From Sediminibacterium ginsengisoli (GTDB lineage: Bacteria > Bacteroidota > Bacteroidia > Chitinophagales > Chitinophagaceae), in NCBI GenBank assembly GCA_945865545.1, contig CAMBEQ010000004.1, positions 27,517 through 91,516 on the forward strand: a DNA stretch of 64,000 nucleotides. The letters run 5' to 3'. Below are positions 1-8,155 of this stretch, piece by piece (position 1 is the first letter of the stretch; each line of letters starts with the position of its first letter). The translations under genes were made by a program, and so were the position numbers. The notes below the pieces were generated by a model. It was not told the origin of the DNA. It made no database searches and worked only from the letters and a program-made list of their open reading frames with translations.

Positions 1-1855
1 CATAGGAACTGCTTCCTTATTAACTTCTACCCTACTATCTTTTGTAGCTGCAAAGCAATACTTTTTTGAAGATGGCAAGGTAAATGGGGTGTATCAAAAA
101 ATTATCGCTTTAAAATATACTTGGTTACAATTTAGCCCTAACGTTTCTATTGACATGGGTGTAATTGTAGATCCTATTTCAGTGATGATGCTCATTGTAG
201 TAACTTCTGTTTCCTTGATGGTACATGTATTTAGCTTAGGCTATATGAAAGGAGAAGAACGCTTTGCTACTTATTATGCCTTCTTGTCTTTATTTACCTT
301 CTCTATGTTGGGTCTTATTTTATCCGTCAATATATTCCAAGTATATATGTTCTGGGAGCTAGTGGGGGTATCTAGCTTCTTATTAATTGGTTACTACTTT
401 AATAAACCTTCGGCAGTGGCTGCTTCTAAAAAAGCATTCATTGTAACACGCTTTGCCGATTTAGGATTCTTAATTGGTATTTTAATCATTGGCTTTTACG
501 GAGGCACTTTAGATATTGGATTATTAATTGAAAAATTTACATCAGCACAATCACCTGAATTTATAAGTATTACCACTGCTAGTTTCTTAGGCGCAAGTAT
601 GCTTACTTGGGGATTGGTTTTAATATTTATGGGTGGTGCAGGAAAATCGGCCATGTTCCCTTTGCATATTTGGTTACCTGATGCCATGGAAGGTCCCACA
701 CCTGTATCTGCTTTAATACACGCAGCTACGATGGTAGTGGCAGGGGTATATTTAGTAGCTCGATTATTTCCTGTGTACTCTATGGATGAAGCTGCTTTAA
801 CTATTGTAACTTATGTAGGTGCTTTTTCTGCTTTATTGGCTGCAGTAATTGCGTGTACACAAACCGATATCAAACGCGTACTAGCTTATTCCACCATGTC
901 ACAAATTGGCTACATGATGTTTGCTTTAGGCGTTTCAAAAAATGGCGGCGAAAATGGATTGGGTTATATGGCTTCTATGTTTCATTTATTTACCCATGCA
1001 TTTTTTAAGAGTTTATTATTCTTAGGCGCGGGTTCGGTGATACATATGGTGCATAGCAACGAAATGAAAGATATGGGTGGCTTAAGAAAATTAATGCCTA
1101 TCACTCATGCTGCTTTTTTAATTGCTTGTTTGGCCATTGCAGGTATTCCTCCTTTTGCAGGATTTTTTAGCAAGGAAGAAATATTAACGGCTGCTTTCCA
1201 TGAAAATAAATTGATTTATGGAGTGGCTTTATTTACCGCTGCCTTAACTAGTTTTTATATGTTCCGTTTGTACTTTAATATCTTCTGGAGCAAAGATGCT
1301 GCTGTAAAAGCACATCATAGCGCAGGTCATGATGACGCGCATGACCATGGCGAAGGCACTTGGACCATGAAATTGCCTTTAATGATACTAGCTGCTTGCG
1401 CAGTGGGTGTAGGTTTTATTCCTTTCTCTCAATTCATCAGTTCCGACGGCGCCCCTTTAGAAACCCATATAGATGTGGTATTTTCTATTGCACCTGTGAC
1501 ACTTTCAATTCTTGCCATCTTGCTTTCGGCTAGTTTTTATAAGTCGCATAATGCAAAATCAGATAAAGCAGTGGCTTTCTTTGGTGGTTTTTATAGAGCA
1601 GCTTATAAGAAATTTTATGTGGATGAATTGTATTTATTTATCACTAAAAAAATAGTCTTCCCTTTAATAGGACAACCTATTGCCTGGGCAGATAGAAATA
1701 TAGTAGATGGTTTCATGTTGTTATTAGCCAATACCACTGCAAAAATTTCAACAGCGATTAAAGGATTACAATCGGGTAAGGTTCAAAACTATGCCTTGTA
1801 TTTCTTTGGAGGTGTATTGGCTTTATCGGTATTATTTATTTATATCTGGAAATAA
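1..1855 (+). CDS. nuoL: NADH-quinone oxidoreductase subunit L (5' end cut by window)
   Basis: Membrane antiporter-like subunit of respiratory complex I, at the far end of the proton-pumping arm. The frame is already open at base 2 and reads NuoL-like residues (LLSFVAAKQYFFEDG) before the first GTG at 89, so the real start lies upstream of the window. Seen: many hydrophobic helices and the conserved core WLPDAMEGPTPVSAL followed by HAATMVVAGVYLV, the family signature with the channel residues. A His/Asp-rich loop (HHSAGHDDAHDHGEG) lies between late helices. It is followed by nuoM 9 bases on and nuoN, so this is the distal part of a nuo operon. About 610 residues are visible, close to the usual family length. 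Confidence 0.96.
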   Translation, partial: IGTASLLTSTLLSFVAAKQYFFEDGKVNGVYQKIIALKYTWLQFSPNVSIDMGVIVDPISVMMLIVVTSVSLMVHVFSLGYMKGEERFATYYAFLSLFTFSMLGLILSVNIFQVYMFWELVGVSSFLLIGYYFNKPSAVAASKKAFIVTRFADLGFLIGILIIGFYGGTLDIGLLIEKFTSAQSPEFISITTASFLGASMLTWGLVLIFMGGAGKSAMFPLHIWLPDAMEGPTPVSALIHAATMVVAGVYLVARLFPVYSMDEAALTIVTYVGAFSALLAAVIACTQTDIKRVLAYSTMSQIGYMMFALGVSKNGGENGLGYMASMFHLFTHAFFKSLLFLGAGSVIHMVHSNEMKDMGGLRKLMPITHAAFLIACLAIAGIPPFAGFFSKEEILTAAFHENKLIYGVALFTAALTSFYMFRLYFNIFWSKDAAVKAHHSAGHDDAHDHGEGTWTMKLPLMILAACAVGVGFIPFSQFISSDGAPLETHIDVVFSIAPVTLSILAILLSASFYKSHNAKSDKAVAFFGGFYRAAYKKFYVDELYLFITKKIVFPLIGQPIAWADRNIVDGFMLLLANTTAKISTAIKGLQSGKVQNYALYFFGGVLALSVLFIYIWK

Positions 1856-1864
1856 AATATTTAT

Positions 1865-3346
1865 ATGAATTTATCTTTGTTAATCTTATTGCCTTTGCTA
1901 ACTGCACTACTCATATTAGTGAGTAAGCAATTGGCGCAAATAAGAGTTATTGGATTAGTGGGGTCATTGGCTCAATTGGGTGCTGCAGGCTGGTTATTAA
2001 AATTGTATATGGATCAAAGAGCTGCAGGCAATGCTGCTACACATTTATTTGAATCCAATACTGTTTGGTTTAAAGCATTAAATATTAATTACCATATTGG
2101 CATAGATGGTATCTCATTAGCCATGATATTATTAACCTCTCTAATTGTAGTAGCAGGTATTTTAGTTTCATGGACTATGGAGAAGTTGAGCAAAGAGTAT
2201 TTCTTCTTACTAGTGTTATTAAGCATGGGTGCTTATGGTTTCTTTATCTCTTTAGATTTATTTACTTTATTTTTCTTTTTAGAAGTAGCCGTGATTCCTA
2301 AATTCTTATTAATTGGTATTTGGGGTAGTGGTAAAAAAGAAAACAGTGCTATGAAATTGGCTTTAATGTTGATGGCAGGATCTGCACTCGTATTTGTTGG
2401 ATTAATGGGCATTTATTATAACACGCACACATTTGATATGGTGGAAATAGGAAGAATGGGCATTGCTTTAGGTGTGCAAAAATTCTTCTTTCCTTTCTTA
2501 TTCTTAGGTTTTGGCATCTTTGCAGCTTTATTTCCATTTCATACTTGGGTACCCGATGGTCACGCTTCAGCTCCCACTGCAGCTTCTATGTTTTTAGCAG
2601 GTATCTCTATGAAACTAGGAGGCTATGGTTGTTTACGCATGGCGGCTTTAATGCCCGATGCGGCTCATAGTTATTCATGGATCATTATTTTACTAGCCAC
2701 CATTGCTATTATATATGGTGCCTTTGCTACCATGATGCAGACCGATTTAAAATACATTAATGCGTATTCCTCTATCAGCCATTGCGGATTTGTAATTTTA
2801 GGCATTGGCATGTTAAATAAAACTTCTATTAATGGCGCAGTCATTCAAATGGTTTCTCATGGATTAATGACCGCCTTATTTTTCGCCGCTATTGGCATGA
2901 TTTATTCCAGAACACATACCAGAATGGTGGCACAATTAGGGGGTTTATTAAAAGCCATGCCATTTATCTCCACGGTGTTTGTGATTGCAGGTTTATGTTC
3001 TTTAGGCTTACCAGGCTTTAGTGGATTTGTGGCCGAGATGACGGTGTTTATGGGCTCCTGGCAAAACCCAGATGGGGTGTATCGTATCGCCACTGTTATT
3101 TCTGCAGCTTCTATTGTAGTCACTGCAGTGTATATATTAAGAGCTACCGGCAAAACCATTATGGGCCCTATCTCTGATGAACATGCCTTATTACCTGATG
3201 CCACTTGGAACGAAAAATTAGCAGCAGGCTTATTAATAGTTGGGATTTTAATTATTGGATTGGCCCCATTTTTAATTAATCAATTAATTATGCCTACCAC
3301 CGATTTTTTAATGATTAACATTGACAAAGCCCTTACCCTTAAATAA
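1865..3346 (+). CDS. nuoM: NADH-quinone oxidoreductase subunit M
   Basis: Second antiporter-like proton-translocating subunit of complex I, inner membrane. The 493-residue protein is the normal NuoM length, almost wholly hydrophobic, with the conserved stretch FPFHTWVPDGHASAP and the downstream ISMKLGGYG helix typical of the proton_antipo_M family. The ATG lies 9 bases after the nuoL stop and the next gene, nuoN, starts 9 bases after this stop, so the three are almost certainly co-transcribed. Confidence 0.96.
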   Translation: MNLSLLILLPLLTALLILVSKQLAQIRVIGLVGSLAQLGAAGWLLKLYMDQRAAGNAATHLFESNTVWFKALNINYHIGIDGISLAMILLTSLIVVAGILVSWTMEKLSKEYFFLLVLLSMGAYGFFISLDLFTLFFFLEVAVIPKFLLIGIWGSGKKENSAMKLALMLMAGSALVFVGLMGIYYNTHTFDMVEIGRMGIALGVQKFFFPFLFLGFGIFAALFPFHTWVPDGHASAPTAASMFLAGISMKLGGYGCLRMAALMPDAAHSYSWIIILLATIAIIYGAFATMMQTDLKYINAYSSISHCGFVILGIGMLNKTSINGAVIQMVSHGLMTALFFAAIGMIYSRTHTRMVAQLGGLLKAMPFISTVFVIAGLCSLGLPGFSGFVAEMTVFMGSWQNPDGVYRIATVISAASIVVTAVYILRATGKTIMGPISDEHALLPDATWNEKLAAGLLIVGILIIGLAPFLINQLIMPTTDFLMINIDKALTLK

Positions 3347-3355
3347 TTTAGCATA

Positions 3356-4765
3356 ATGTCATCTACTATTTTTATATTATTAAGACAAGAACTTTTATTA
3401 AGCCTACTTATATTCCTACTGCTATTTATAAAAATTGGTAAAGAGAGAAGCAATGAAAGTATTTTAAACTTAATTAATATTTTATTATTTGTAAACCTAG
3501 CTTCAGGCTTATTTGGTATGAGCGAAGGGGGTGCTTTTAATGGCATGTTTACGACCAATGCCTTTATAGTCCTAGAAAAAAATATATTAAACTTGGCAAT
3601 GCTTCTTATTTCCATGCAATCCTACGCATGGTTAAAGAATCATAAGCAGTTGGCTGAATATTACTTACTGTTATTTACTTCTTTACTAGGGATGTTCTTT
3701 ATGATTTCTAGCGGCAACTTATTAATGTTTTATCTAGGACTAGAAATGAGTACCATTCCTTTAGCTGCAGCAGCTAATTTCGATTTGGCTAAAAGAAAAT
3801 CTTCCGAAGCGGCTATGAAATTAATATTGTCTTCTGCTTTTTCTTCCGGTATCTTACTCATGGGCATTTCTTTTTTATATGGAACAAGCGGTACACTAAG
3901 TTTTGACATCTTAACAGCGCATATAAGCAATAACCCTATGCAATTGTTTGGGTTCATCTTATTAGTATCAGGTTTTGCTTTTAAAATATCAGCAGTTCCT
4001 TTTCACCTATGGACAGCCGATGTATACGAAGGCGCTCCAGTAGCAGTTACAGCCTTTTTATCGGTGGTGTCTAAAGCGGCGGTGCTATTTACTTTTACTT
4101 CTATCTTATATAAAGTATTCACACCTATTGCCACGGTATGGTATGGTGTATTGGTAGTGTTATCGGTGGCCACTATTTTAATTGGAAATTTATTCGCCTT
4201 AAGACAGGATAATTTCAAACGCTTTCTTGCCTTTTCTTCTATTGCGCAGGTAGGTTTTATCTTAATTGGTATTTCAGGAAGTTCACAAACAGGATCTGCC
4301 TCTTTAGTATACTTTGTTTTAATTTATGTGTTCTCTAATTTAGCCGCTTTTGGTGTGGTATCGGTGGTAAGTGCTTTAGCAGGTAAAGAAAATATTTCAG
4401 ACTTTAAAGGCTTTTATAAAACCAACCCGTTTTTATCTTGGGTATTAACCATTGCACTCTTTTCATTAGCAGGGGTTCCGCCTACTGCAGGCTTTTTTGG
4501 AAAATTATTTTTAATGATGGCAGGCGCTGCTAAAGAAAATTATGGTTTGATTACTTTTGCTGCCTTAAACATGGTAATTTCTTTTTATTATTATTTAAAA
4601 GTAGTGAAAGCCGTTTTCATGGAAGAAAATGAACAACCTATTCAAAAGCTAAGCGTTCCTGCTATTACTAAATTGGCTATGTACATCTGTATTGTAGGTA
4701 TTATAATAACAGGATTAGCTAGTATGGTATACGATTATATTTATTCACTAAGTATTGGCATGTAA
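3356..4765 (+). CDS. nuoN: NADH-quinone oxidoreductase subunit N
   Basis: Third antiporter-like membrane subunit of complex I. The 469-residue protein is polytopic and carries the family core KISAVPFHLWTADVYEGAP followed by a Lys-containing helix (VVSKAAVLF), with LAGVPPTAGFFGK near the end, which is shared by NuoN homologues. It follows nuoM by 9 bases and completes the L-M-N order that normally ends nuo operons. The next gene, a small unknown protein, begins 11 bases later and is probably on the same transcript. Confidence 0.95.
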   Translation: MSSTIFILLRQELLLSLLIFLLLFIKIGKERSNESILNLINILLFVNLASGLFGMSEGGAFNGMFTTNAFIVLEKNILNLAMLLISMQSYAWLKNHKQLAEYYLLLFTSLLGMFFMISSGNLLMFYLGLEMSTIPLAAAANFDLAKRKSSEAAMKLILSSAFSSGILLMGISFLYGTSGTLSFDILTAHISNNPMQLFGFILLVSGFAFKISAVPFHLWTADVYEGAPVAVTAFLSVVSKAAVLFTFTSILYKVFTPIATVWYGVLVVLSVATILIGNLFALRQDNFKRFLAFSSIAQVGFILIGISGSSQTGSASLVYFVLIYVFSNLAAFGVVSVVSALAGKENISDFKGFYKTNPFLSWVLTIALFSLAGVPPTAGFFGKLFLMMAGAAKENYGLITFAALNMVISFYYYLKVVKAVFMEENEQPIQKLSVPAITKLAMYICIVGIIITGLASMVYDYIYSLSIGM

Positions 4766-4776
4766 AAAATAGTTTT

Positions 4777-5196
4777 ATGGCGATTAATAAGAACCACGAA
4801 TTTGAAGATTTAGGTACAAGCAAATGTGCCATTGTAGAAAAAAATGCAAGTGCTGAAAGAGTTGCCTTTTTAAAAAAAATATTGGAATTCAATAAATACC
4901 AAGTAGTGGTAGTGGATAGCCCTGCCCCTAAAGCTGCGCCTGCTGCACCGGTGGTTTCTCCAGTAACAGAAGGTGAAGCACCTGCACCAACGCCTGCTGT
5001 TCCTGCAGCTCCAATAGCTCCTCCAGCTCCCACTACATTTACAATAGGTGTAACCGATTTATGTTTTAATGCGACCAATGCCATTTTTGGCCGTCAGTTA
5101 AAAACTGCCGATGGACATATTGTATCACTTGCTTATTGGCAAGAAAAAGAAGCGGTATCAAGCGATGAGATACCTTATTTTGACAATGTGAAATAG
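4777..5196 (+). CDS. small unknown protein with Pro/Ala-rich linker, end of nuo operon
   Basis: A 139-residue protein that I do not recognise. It has an N-terminal segment of about 50 residues (ends in KKILEFNKYQVVVVDS), a central stretch of about 40 residues made almost only of Pro, Ala, Val, Thr and Glu, and a C-terminal segment of about 50 residues (TFTIGVTDLCFNATNAIFGR). The layout suggests two small folded pieces joined by a flexible tether. There is no signal peptide or membrane segment. It starts 11 bases after nuoN, so it may be co-expressed with complex I; a role in complex I is only a guess from position. Codon use matches its neighbours and the frame is uninterrupted, which supports a real gene. 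Confidence 0.75.
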   Translation: MAINKNHEFEDLGTSKCAIVEKNASAERVAFLKKILEFNKYQVVVVDSPAPKAAPAAPVVSPVTEGEAPAPTPAVPAAPIAPPAPTTFTIGVTDLCFNATNAIFGRQLKTADGHIVSLAYWQEKEAVSSDEIPYFDNVK

Positions 5197-5210
5197 ACAC
5201 TCAAAAACTT

Positions 5211-5338
5211 TATAGCAAGACTGCCAGTCCCATTACTTGGGACTGGCTTCTACCGTATTGGACTTACCCAAAATACTATAGCAAGACTGCCAGTCCCATT
5301 ACTTGGGACTGGCTACTACCGTATTGGACTTACCCAAA
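5211..5338. repeat. two tandem 62-bp repeats, each with a 9-bp hairpin
   Basis: Two near-identical 62-bp units at 5211-5272 and 5277-5338 (66-base period, one mismatch near 5248). Each contains a perfect inverted repeat GCCAGTCCC / GGGACTGGC around a 7-base loop ATTACTT (arms 5223-5231 and 5239-5247; 5289-5297 and 5305-5313). There is no long T run after either hairpin, so they do not look like ordinary terminators. They lie after the nuo operon; the rest of this gene-poor stretch to 5572 holds about 85 bases without visible features, then a terminator and a tRNA gene. Confidence 0.9.
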
Positions 5339-5423
5339 GCCTTTCAAAATCAAACTTCGTTTGCTTTTGTCTTTTTTTATTCTCATCAGCTTACACAAGC
5401 AAGCTTGTGACGCTGCCTCAAAT

Positions 5424-5459
5424 AAAAAAAGCCTGTCCCGAGAAATCGGGACAGGCTTT
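5424..5459 (-). terminator. rho-independent terminator of tRNA-Arg
   Basis: An 11-bp perfect stem, GCCTGTCCCGA (5431-5441) against TCGGGACAGGC (5446-5456), with a 4-base loop. Read on the minus strand it is followed by a run of seven T (complement of 5424-5430), directly after the tRNA 3' end at 5461. Confidence 0.85.
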
Positions 5460-5460
5460 G

Positions 5461-5532
5461 TAGCCTCGCCAAGAATCGAACTTGGATTTGGAGTTTCGGA
5501 AACTCATGTACTATCCATTATACTACGAGGCT
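5461..5532 (-). tRNA. tRNA-Arg (anticodon CCG)
   Basis: The minus strand folds as a 72-base cloverleaf: a perfect 7-bp acceptor AGCCTCG/CGAGGCT, a 4-bp D stem GTAT/GTAC with a GG in the loop, an anticodon arm with loop TTCCGAA (anticodon CCG, complement of 5497-5499), and a 5-bp T stem CCAAG/CTTGG with loop TTCGATT. The discriminator base is A and CCA is not encoded. The top pair of the anticodon stem (T27-C43) is mismatched. It reads the CGG arginine codon. A strong terminator follows directly. Confidence 0.9.
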
Positions 5533-5572
5533 ATTGGACAAATTTAAGAAAAATTAATTAGAAGGAATAGAC

Positions 5573-6814
5573 TTAGGCCCGCCGCAACAATACGCGAATA
5601 GCAGCAGGTAAGAATATGTGAGTGGGCAGGGAGCGCATAATTTGAATGTCTTCAAAAATATTGGAAGTATTAGATAGAAATTTAAACACAGTAGCAGCCT
5701 TATTTTTGGCAAAAATGCGTTTAAATATTTCGGCCCCTTCCATTTTATGGTGGAATAGGACATACAGTAATACCGCATCGTAAAATTGATGCCTAGTGTT
5801 ATGCACTTGCGCTTGAATGGGTTGTCCATTTTCCAATTGTTGCACTATATTTTTACATTGCAATTGAATAAACTGAAAAGCATACCCCGTACTTGCTTTG
5901 ATGGCTGCTCCTAAAGCGCCAATAGCATAAATTGGATCTTGAAAATTGCTCAAAGACAATTGGGTCATAGGTATAGCCCCTATTTCTTCATGAGCAATTG
6001 AATAGCGCTGTCCTGGAAACTCATTGGCTAAATAAGTATTCAACACTTGATCATATTCTGCTATGCTCAAAACATTTTCAGAAAATATAGTATACTCCAC
6101 TAAGGCTTCCTTTTCATTTAAGGGCAATTGATACATAAACGCAGTGGCACTTTGTTGAGGGACATTAAAATCCATCAATTTAGCAATAGAAGTATTAAAT
6201 ACTTCCTTTTCAAATTGTACTATCCTTCCCTTAAAATGTTGCCATAAAAAAGGCGCTTTCTTAAAACTGGAATCATTCCTTTGTATTGATTGCGAGTAAG
6301 CAGCGGCTGTTGCTAATTGATTCATTTGAAAAGGCAACAAACTAGAAAAAATATAGTTCCCAGTAGCAGCACCTCCTTCCCATTCAATGGTAGCTCCTTT
6401 ACTCGTATTTGATAGATCAAGGACTTTGATGTCTAGTATAATGGCTTCTTGAAAATGAATATTGGACTTCAATTTTGCTTTACTTAGAATAGCATTGTAA
6501 AAATCAATCCCCTGAATCATTTTATAGGTAAATGGTGTGGTAGAAAGCTCCTTATTAAAACCTTTTGCATGTATAGAAATGGTATCCCAATGATGATGGA
6601 CTAAATTTTCAAAAGCACCTGGTTCTTTTTCCCAAAAGCACCAAGTACGATCATTGGTTTTTTGAAAAGACTTATCAATGACTAAAATGGATTTCGAAGA
6701 TAAGCCTGAGGATTCCATTAAATAATGTAATAAAGATAATCCCGCCCCGCCGGCTCCTGCTATAATATAGTCGTAGCTTGCTAAATTTGTATTAGAAGTT
6801 AGAGCATTACTCAT
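5573..6814 (-). CDS. crtY: lycopene beta-cyclase
   Basis: FAD/NAD(P)-dependent-fold enzyme that cyclises both ends of lycopene to give beta-carotene. The 413-residue protein has an N-terminal dinucleotide-binding motif (YIIAGAGGAGLSLLHYL, residues 15-31), followed by the family's NDRTWCFWEKEPG segment near residue 55 and the later GALGAAIKASTGYAF motif, all typical of bacterial CrtY/CrtL cyclases. It is the last gene of the carotenoid operon; its start overlaps the end of crtZ by 8 bases, which suggests translational coupling. Confidence 0.93.
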   Translation of the reverse strand: MSNALTSNTNLASYDYIIAGAGGAGLSLLHYLMESSGLSSKSILVIDKSFQKTNDRTWCFWEKEPGAFENLVHHHWDTISIHAKGFNKELSTTPFTYKMIQGIDFYNAILSKAKLKSNIHFQEAIILDIKVLDLSNTSKGATIEWEGGAATGNYIFSSLLPFQMNQLATAAAYSQSIQRNDSSFKKAPFLWQHFKGRIVQFEKEVFNTSIAKLMDFNVPQQSATAFMYQLPLNEKEALVEYTIFSENVLSIAEYDQVLNTYLANEFPGQRYSIAHEEIGAIPMTQLSLSNFQDPIYAIGALGAAIKASTGYAFQFIQLQCKNIVQQLENGQPIQAQVHNTRHQFYDAVLLYVLFHHKMEGAEIFKRIFAKNKAATVFKFLSNTSNIFEDIQIMRSLPTHIFLPAAIRVLLRRA

Positions 6815-7286
6815 TGCTTTGTAAGGCTTCGTCTCTGCGCACTTTATCCCAATATTTTTTTGCTACGATTAACATACCGAAGCTTTCGCTATCTTCTTTA
6901 TGTAAATGCTTATGATGCATTTTATGTGCCCAACGAATGGCTTTAATATAACGACTATTAGATTTAGTAAACCACTTAATTCTTTGGTGTATAATTACTT
7001 CATGTACAATAAAATAAGCAAAGCCATACATAGCTACCCCTGTTCCTATGCCTGCAATCCACAAAGGACCTACGAAATTGCCATAGAAAATACAAGCCAT
7101 GCTAGGAATGGCAAATATTAGAAAAAAGGCATCATTCTTTTCAAAAAAATGTCCAGTGGGTTGATGATGGTCTTCGTGTAAATACCATAAAAAACCATGC
7201 ATTACATAACGGTGGGTTAACCAAGTAATCCCTTCCATAATACAAAAAGTAAGTAAGGTCACTAATATAAACATCATAAAATCCAT
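6807..7286 (-). CDS. crtZ: beta-carotene hydroxylase (fatty acid hydroxylase superfamily)
   Basis: Membrane di-iron enzyme that hydroxylates beta-carotene rings to give beta-cryptoxanthin and zeaxanthin. Histidine clusters typical of the family are visible: HRYVMHG, HEDHH, HEVIIH and HKMHHKH, with hydrophobic helices between them. I place the start at 7286 (MDFMMFILV), giving 159 residues; an upstream in-frame start at 7307 would add seven residues and leave only 5 bases to crtB. The gene overlaps crtY by 8 bases and follows crtB closely. Confidence 0.93.
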   Translation of the reverse strand: MDFMMFILVTLLTFCIMEGITWLTHRYVMHGFLWYLHEDHHQPTGHFFEKNDAFFLIFAIPSMACIFYGNFVGPLWIAGIGTGVAMYGFAYFIVHEVIIHQRIKWFTKSNSRYIKAIRWAHKMHHKHLHKEDSESFGMLIVAKKYWDKVRRDEALQSNE

Positions 7287-7312
7287 TTTTATTAAATTAT
7301 ACAACAAATTTA

Positions 7313-8155
7313 CTACAACAAATTCAACTGACTACGTAATGCTGCCTTTGCTACAATAAATATTTTACCAGGAGTAGGAATTCTAATTCTGGTTTTTAAA
7401 ATAGCATCTGGTTGCGTTTTTTTTATTTTTTTAAACAAAGAATAATAATATTTAAAAGCTACATACACACCAAATCTAGCTTTCAAAGGTAGCATTTTAA
7501 TTCCTTTTAATGCTTCTTCAAAATCAGCTTGTATGTCCGCTTCTATCATTGCTTTGTCTGATAAAGTAAAATTAGAAAAATCACAATTGGGAAAATACAT
7601 TCTATCCAATCCCTCAAAATCGGCCTTGATGTCCCTTAAGAAATTGACTTTCTGAAAGGCTGCCCCTAAATGTTTAGCCGATGGTTTTAATTTTTCAAAT
7701 TGTTCCATATTGCCCTCACAAAAAATATGCAAACACATTAAACCCACTACTTCTGCACTACCATAGATATAAGTTTGATAAGTGGATAGGTCATACTTTT
7801 GCTTACCCAAATCCATTTCCATACTTACTAAAAAAGCTTCTAATAAGTTAGCATCAATTTTATACTTTTTAAATGTCAATTGGAAACGATGTAATATCGG
7901 ATTCAAACTTATGCCTTGCTCCAAGGCCAAATAAGTATCTTTTTTAAATTGCGCAAATAAAGCGGCCTTGTCATAATCATGAAAAGTATCCACTATTTCA
8001 TCGGCAAATCTAACAAAGCCATATATATCATAAATAGGTTGACGCAAATCTGCATTCAATAACTTAATAGCAGAAGAAAAACTAGAACTATACAATAGTG
8101 TAGTGGTTTTACTGCTTAAGCCAGTGACTTCATTGTATAGTTGTAAATCAGACAT
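7313..8155 (-). CDS. crtB: phytoene synthase
   Basis: Squalene/phytoene synthase that condenses two geranylgeranyl diphosphates to phytoene, the first committed carotenoid step. The 280-residue protein has both Asp-rich Mg-diphosphate motifs: DEIVD (near residue 52, in RFADEIVDTFHD) and DIKAD (near 175, in NFLRDIKADFEGLDRMYFP). The start overlaps the end of crtI by 8 bases. No GGPP synthase (crtE) lies in the window, so the substrate must come from a gene elsewhere. Confidence 0.95.
   Translation of the reverse strand: MSDLQLYNEVTGLSSKTTTLLYSSSFSSAIKLLNADLRQPIYDIYGFVRFADEIVDTFHDYDKAALFAQFKKDTYLALEQGISLNPILHRFQLTFKKYKIDANLLEAFLVSMEMDLGKQKYDLSTYQTYIYGSAEVVGLMCLHIFCEGNMEQFEKLKPSAKHLGAAFQKVNFLRDIKADFEGLDRMYFPNCDFSNFTLSDKAMIEADIQADFEEALKGIKMLPLKARFGVYVAFKYYYSLFKKIKKTQPDAILKTRIRIPTPGKIFIVAKAALRSQLNLL

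Noticed and set aside
5211..5338. CRISPR array
   Set aside because: Only two units with almost no spacer (4 bases) and no cas genes.
5361..5561. A 66-residue plus-strand frame across the terminator and tRNA
   Set aside because: It lies over a well-folded minus-strand tRNA and its terminator and has no protein-like features.
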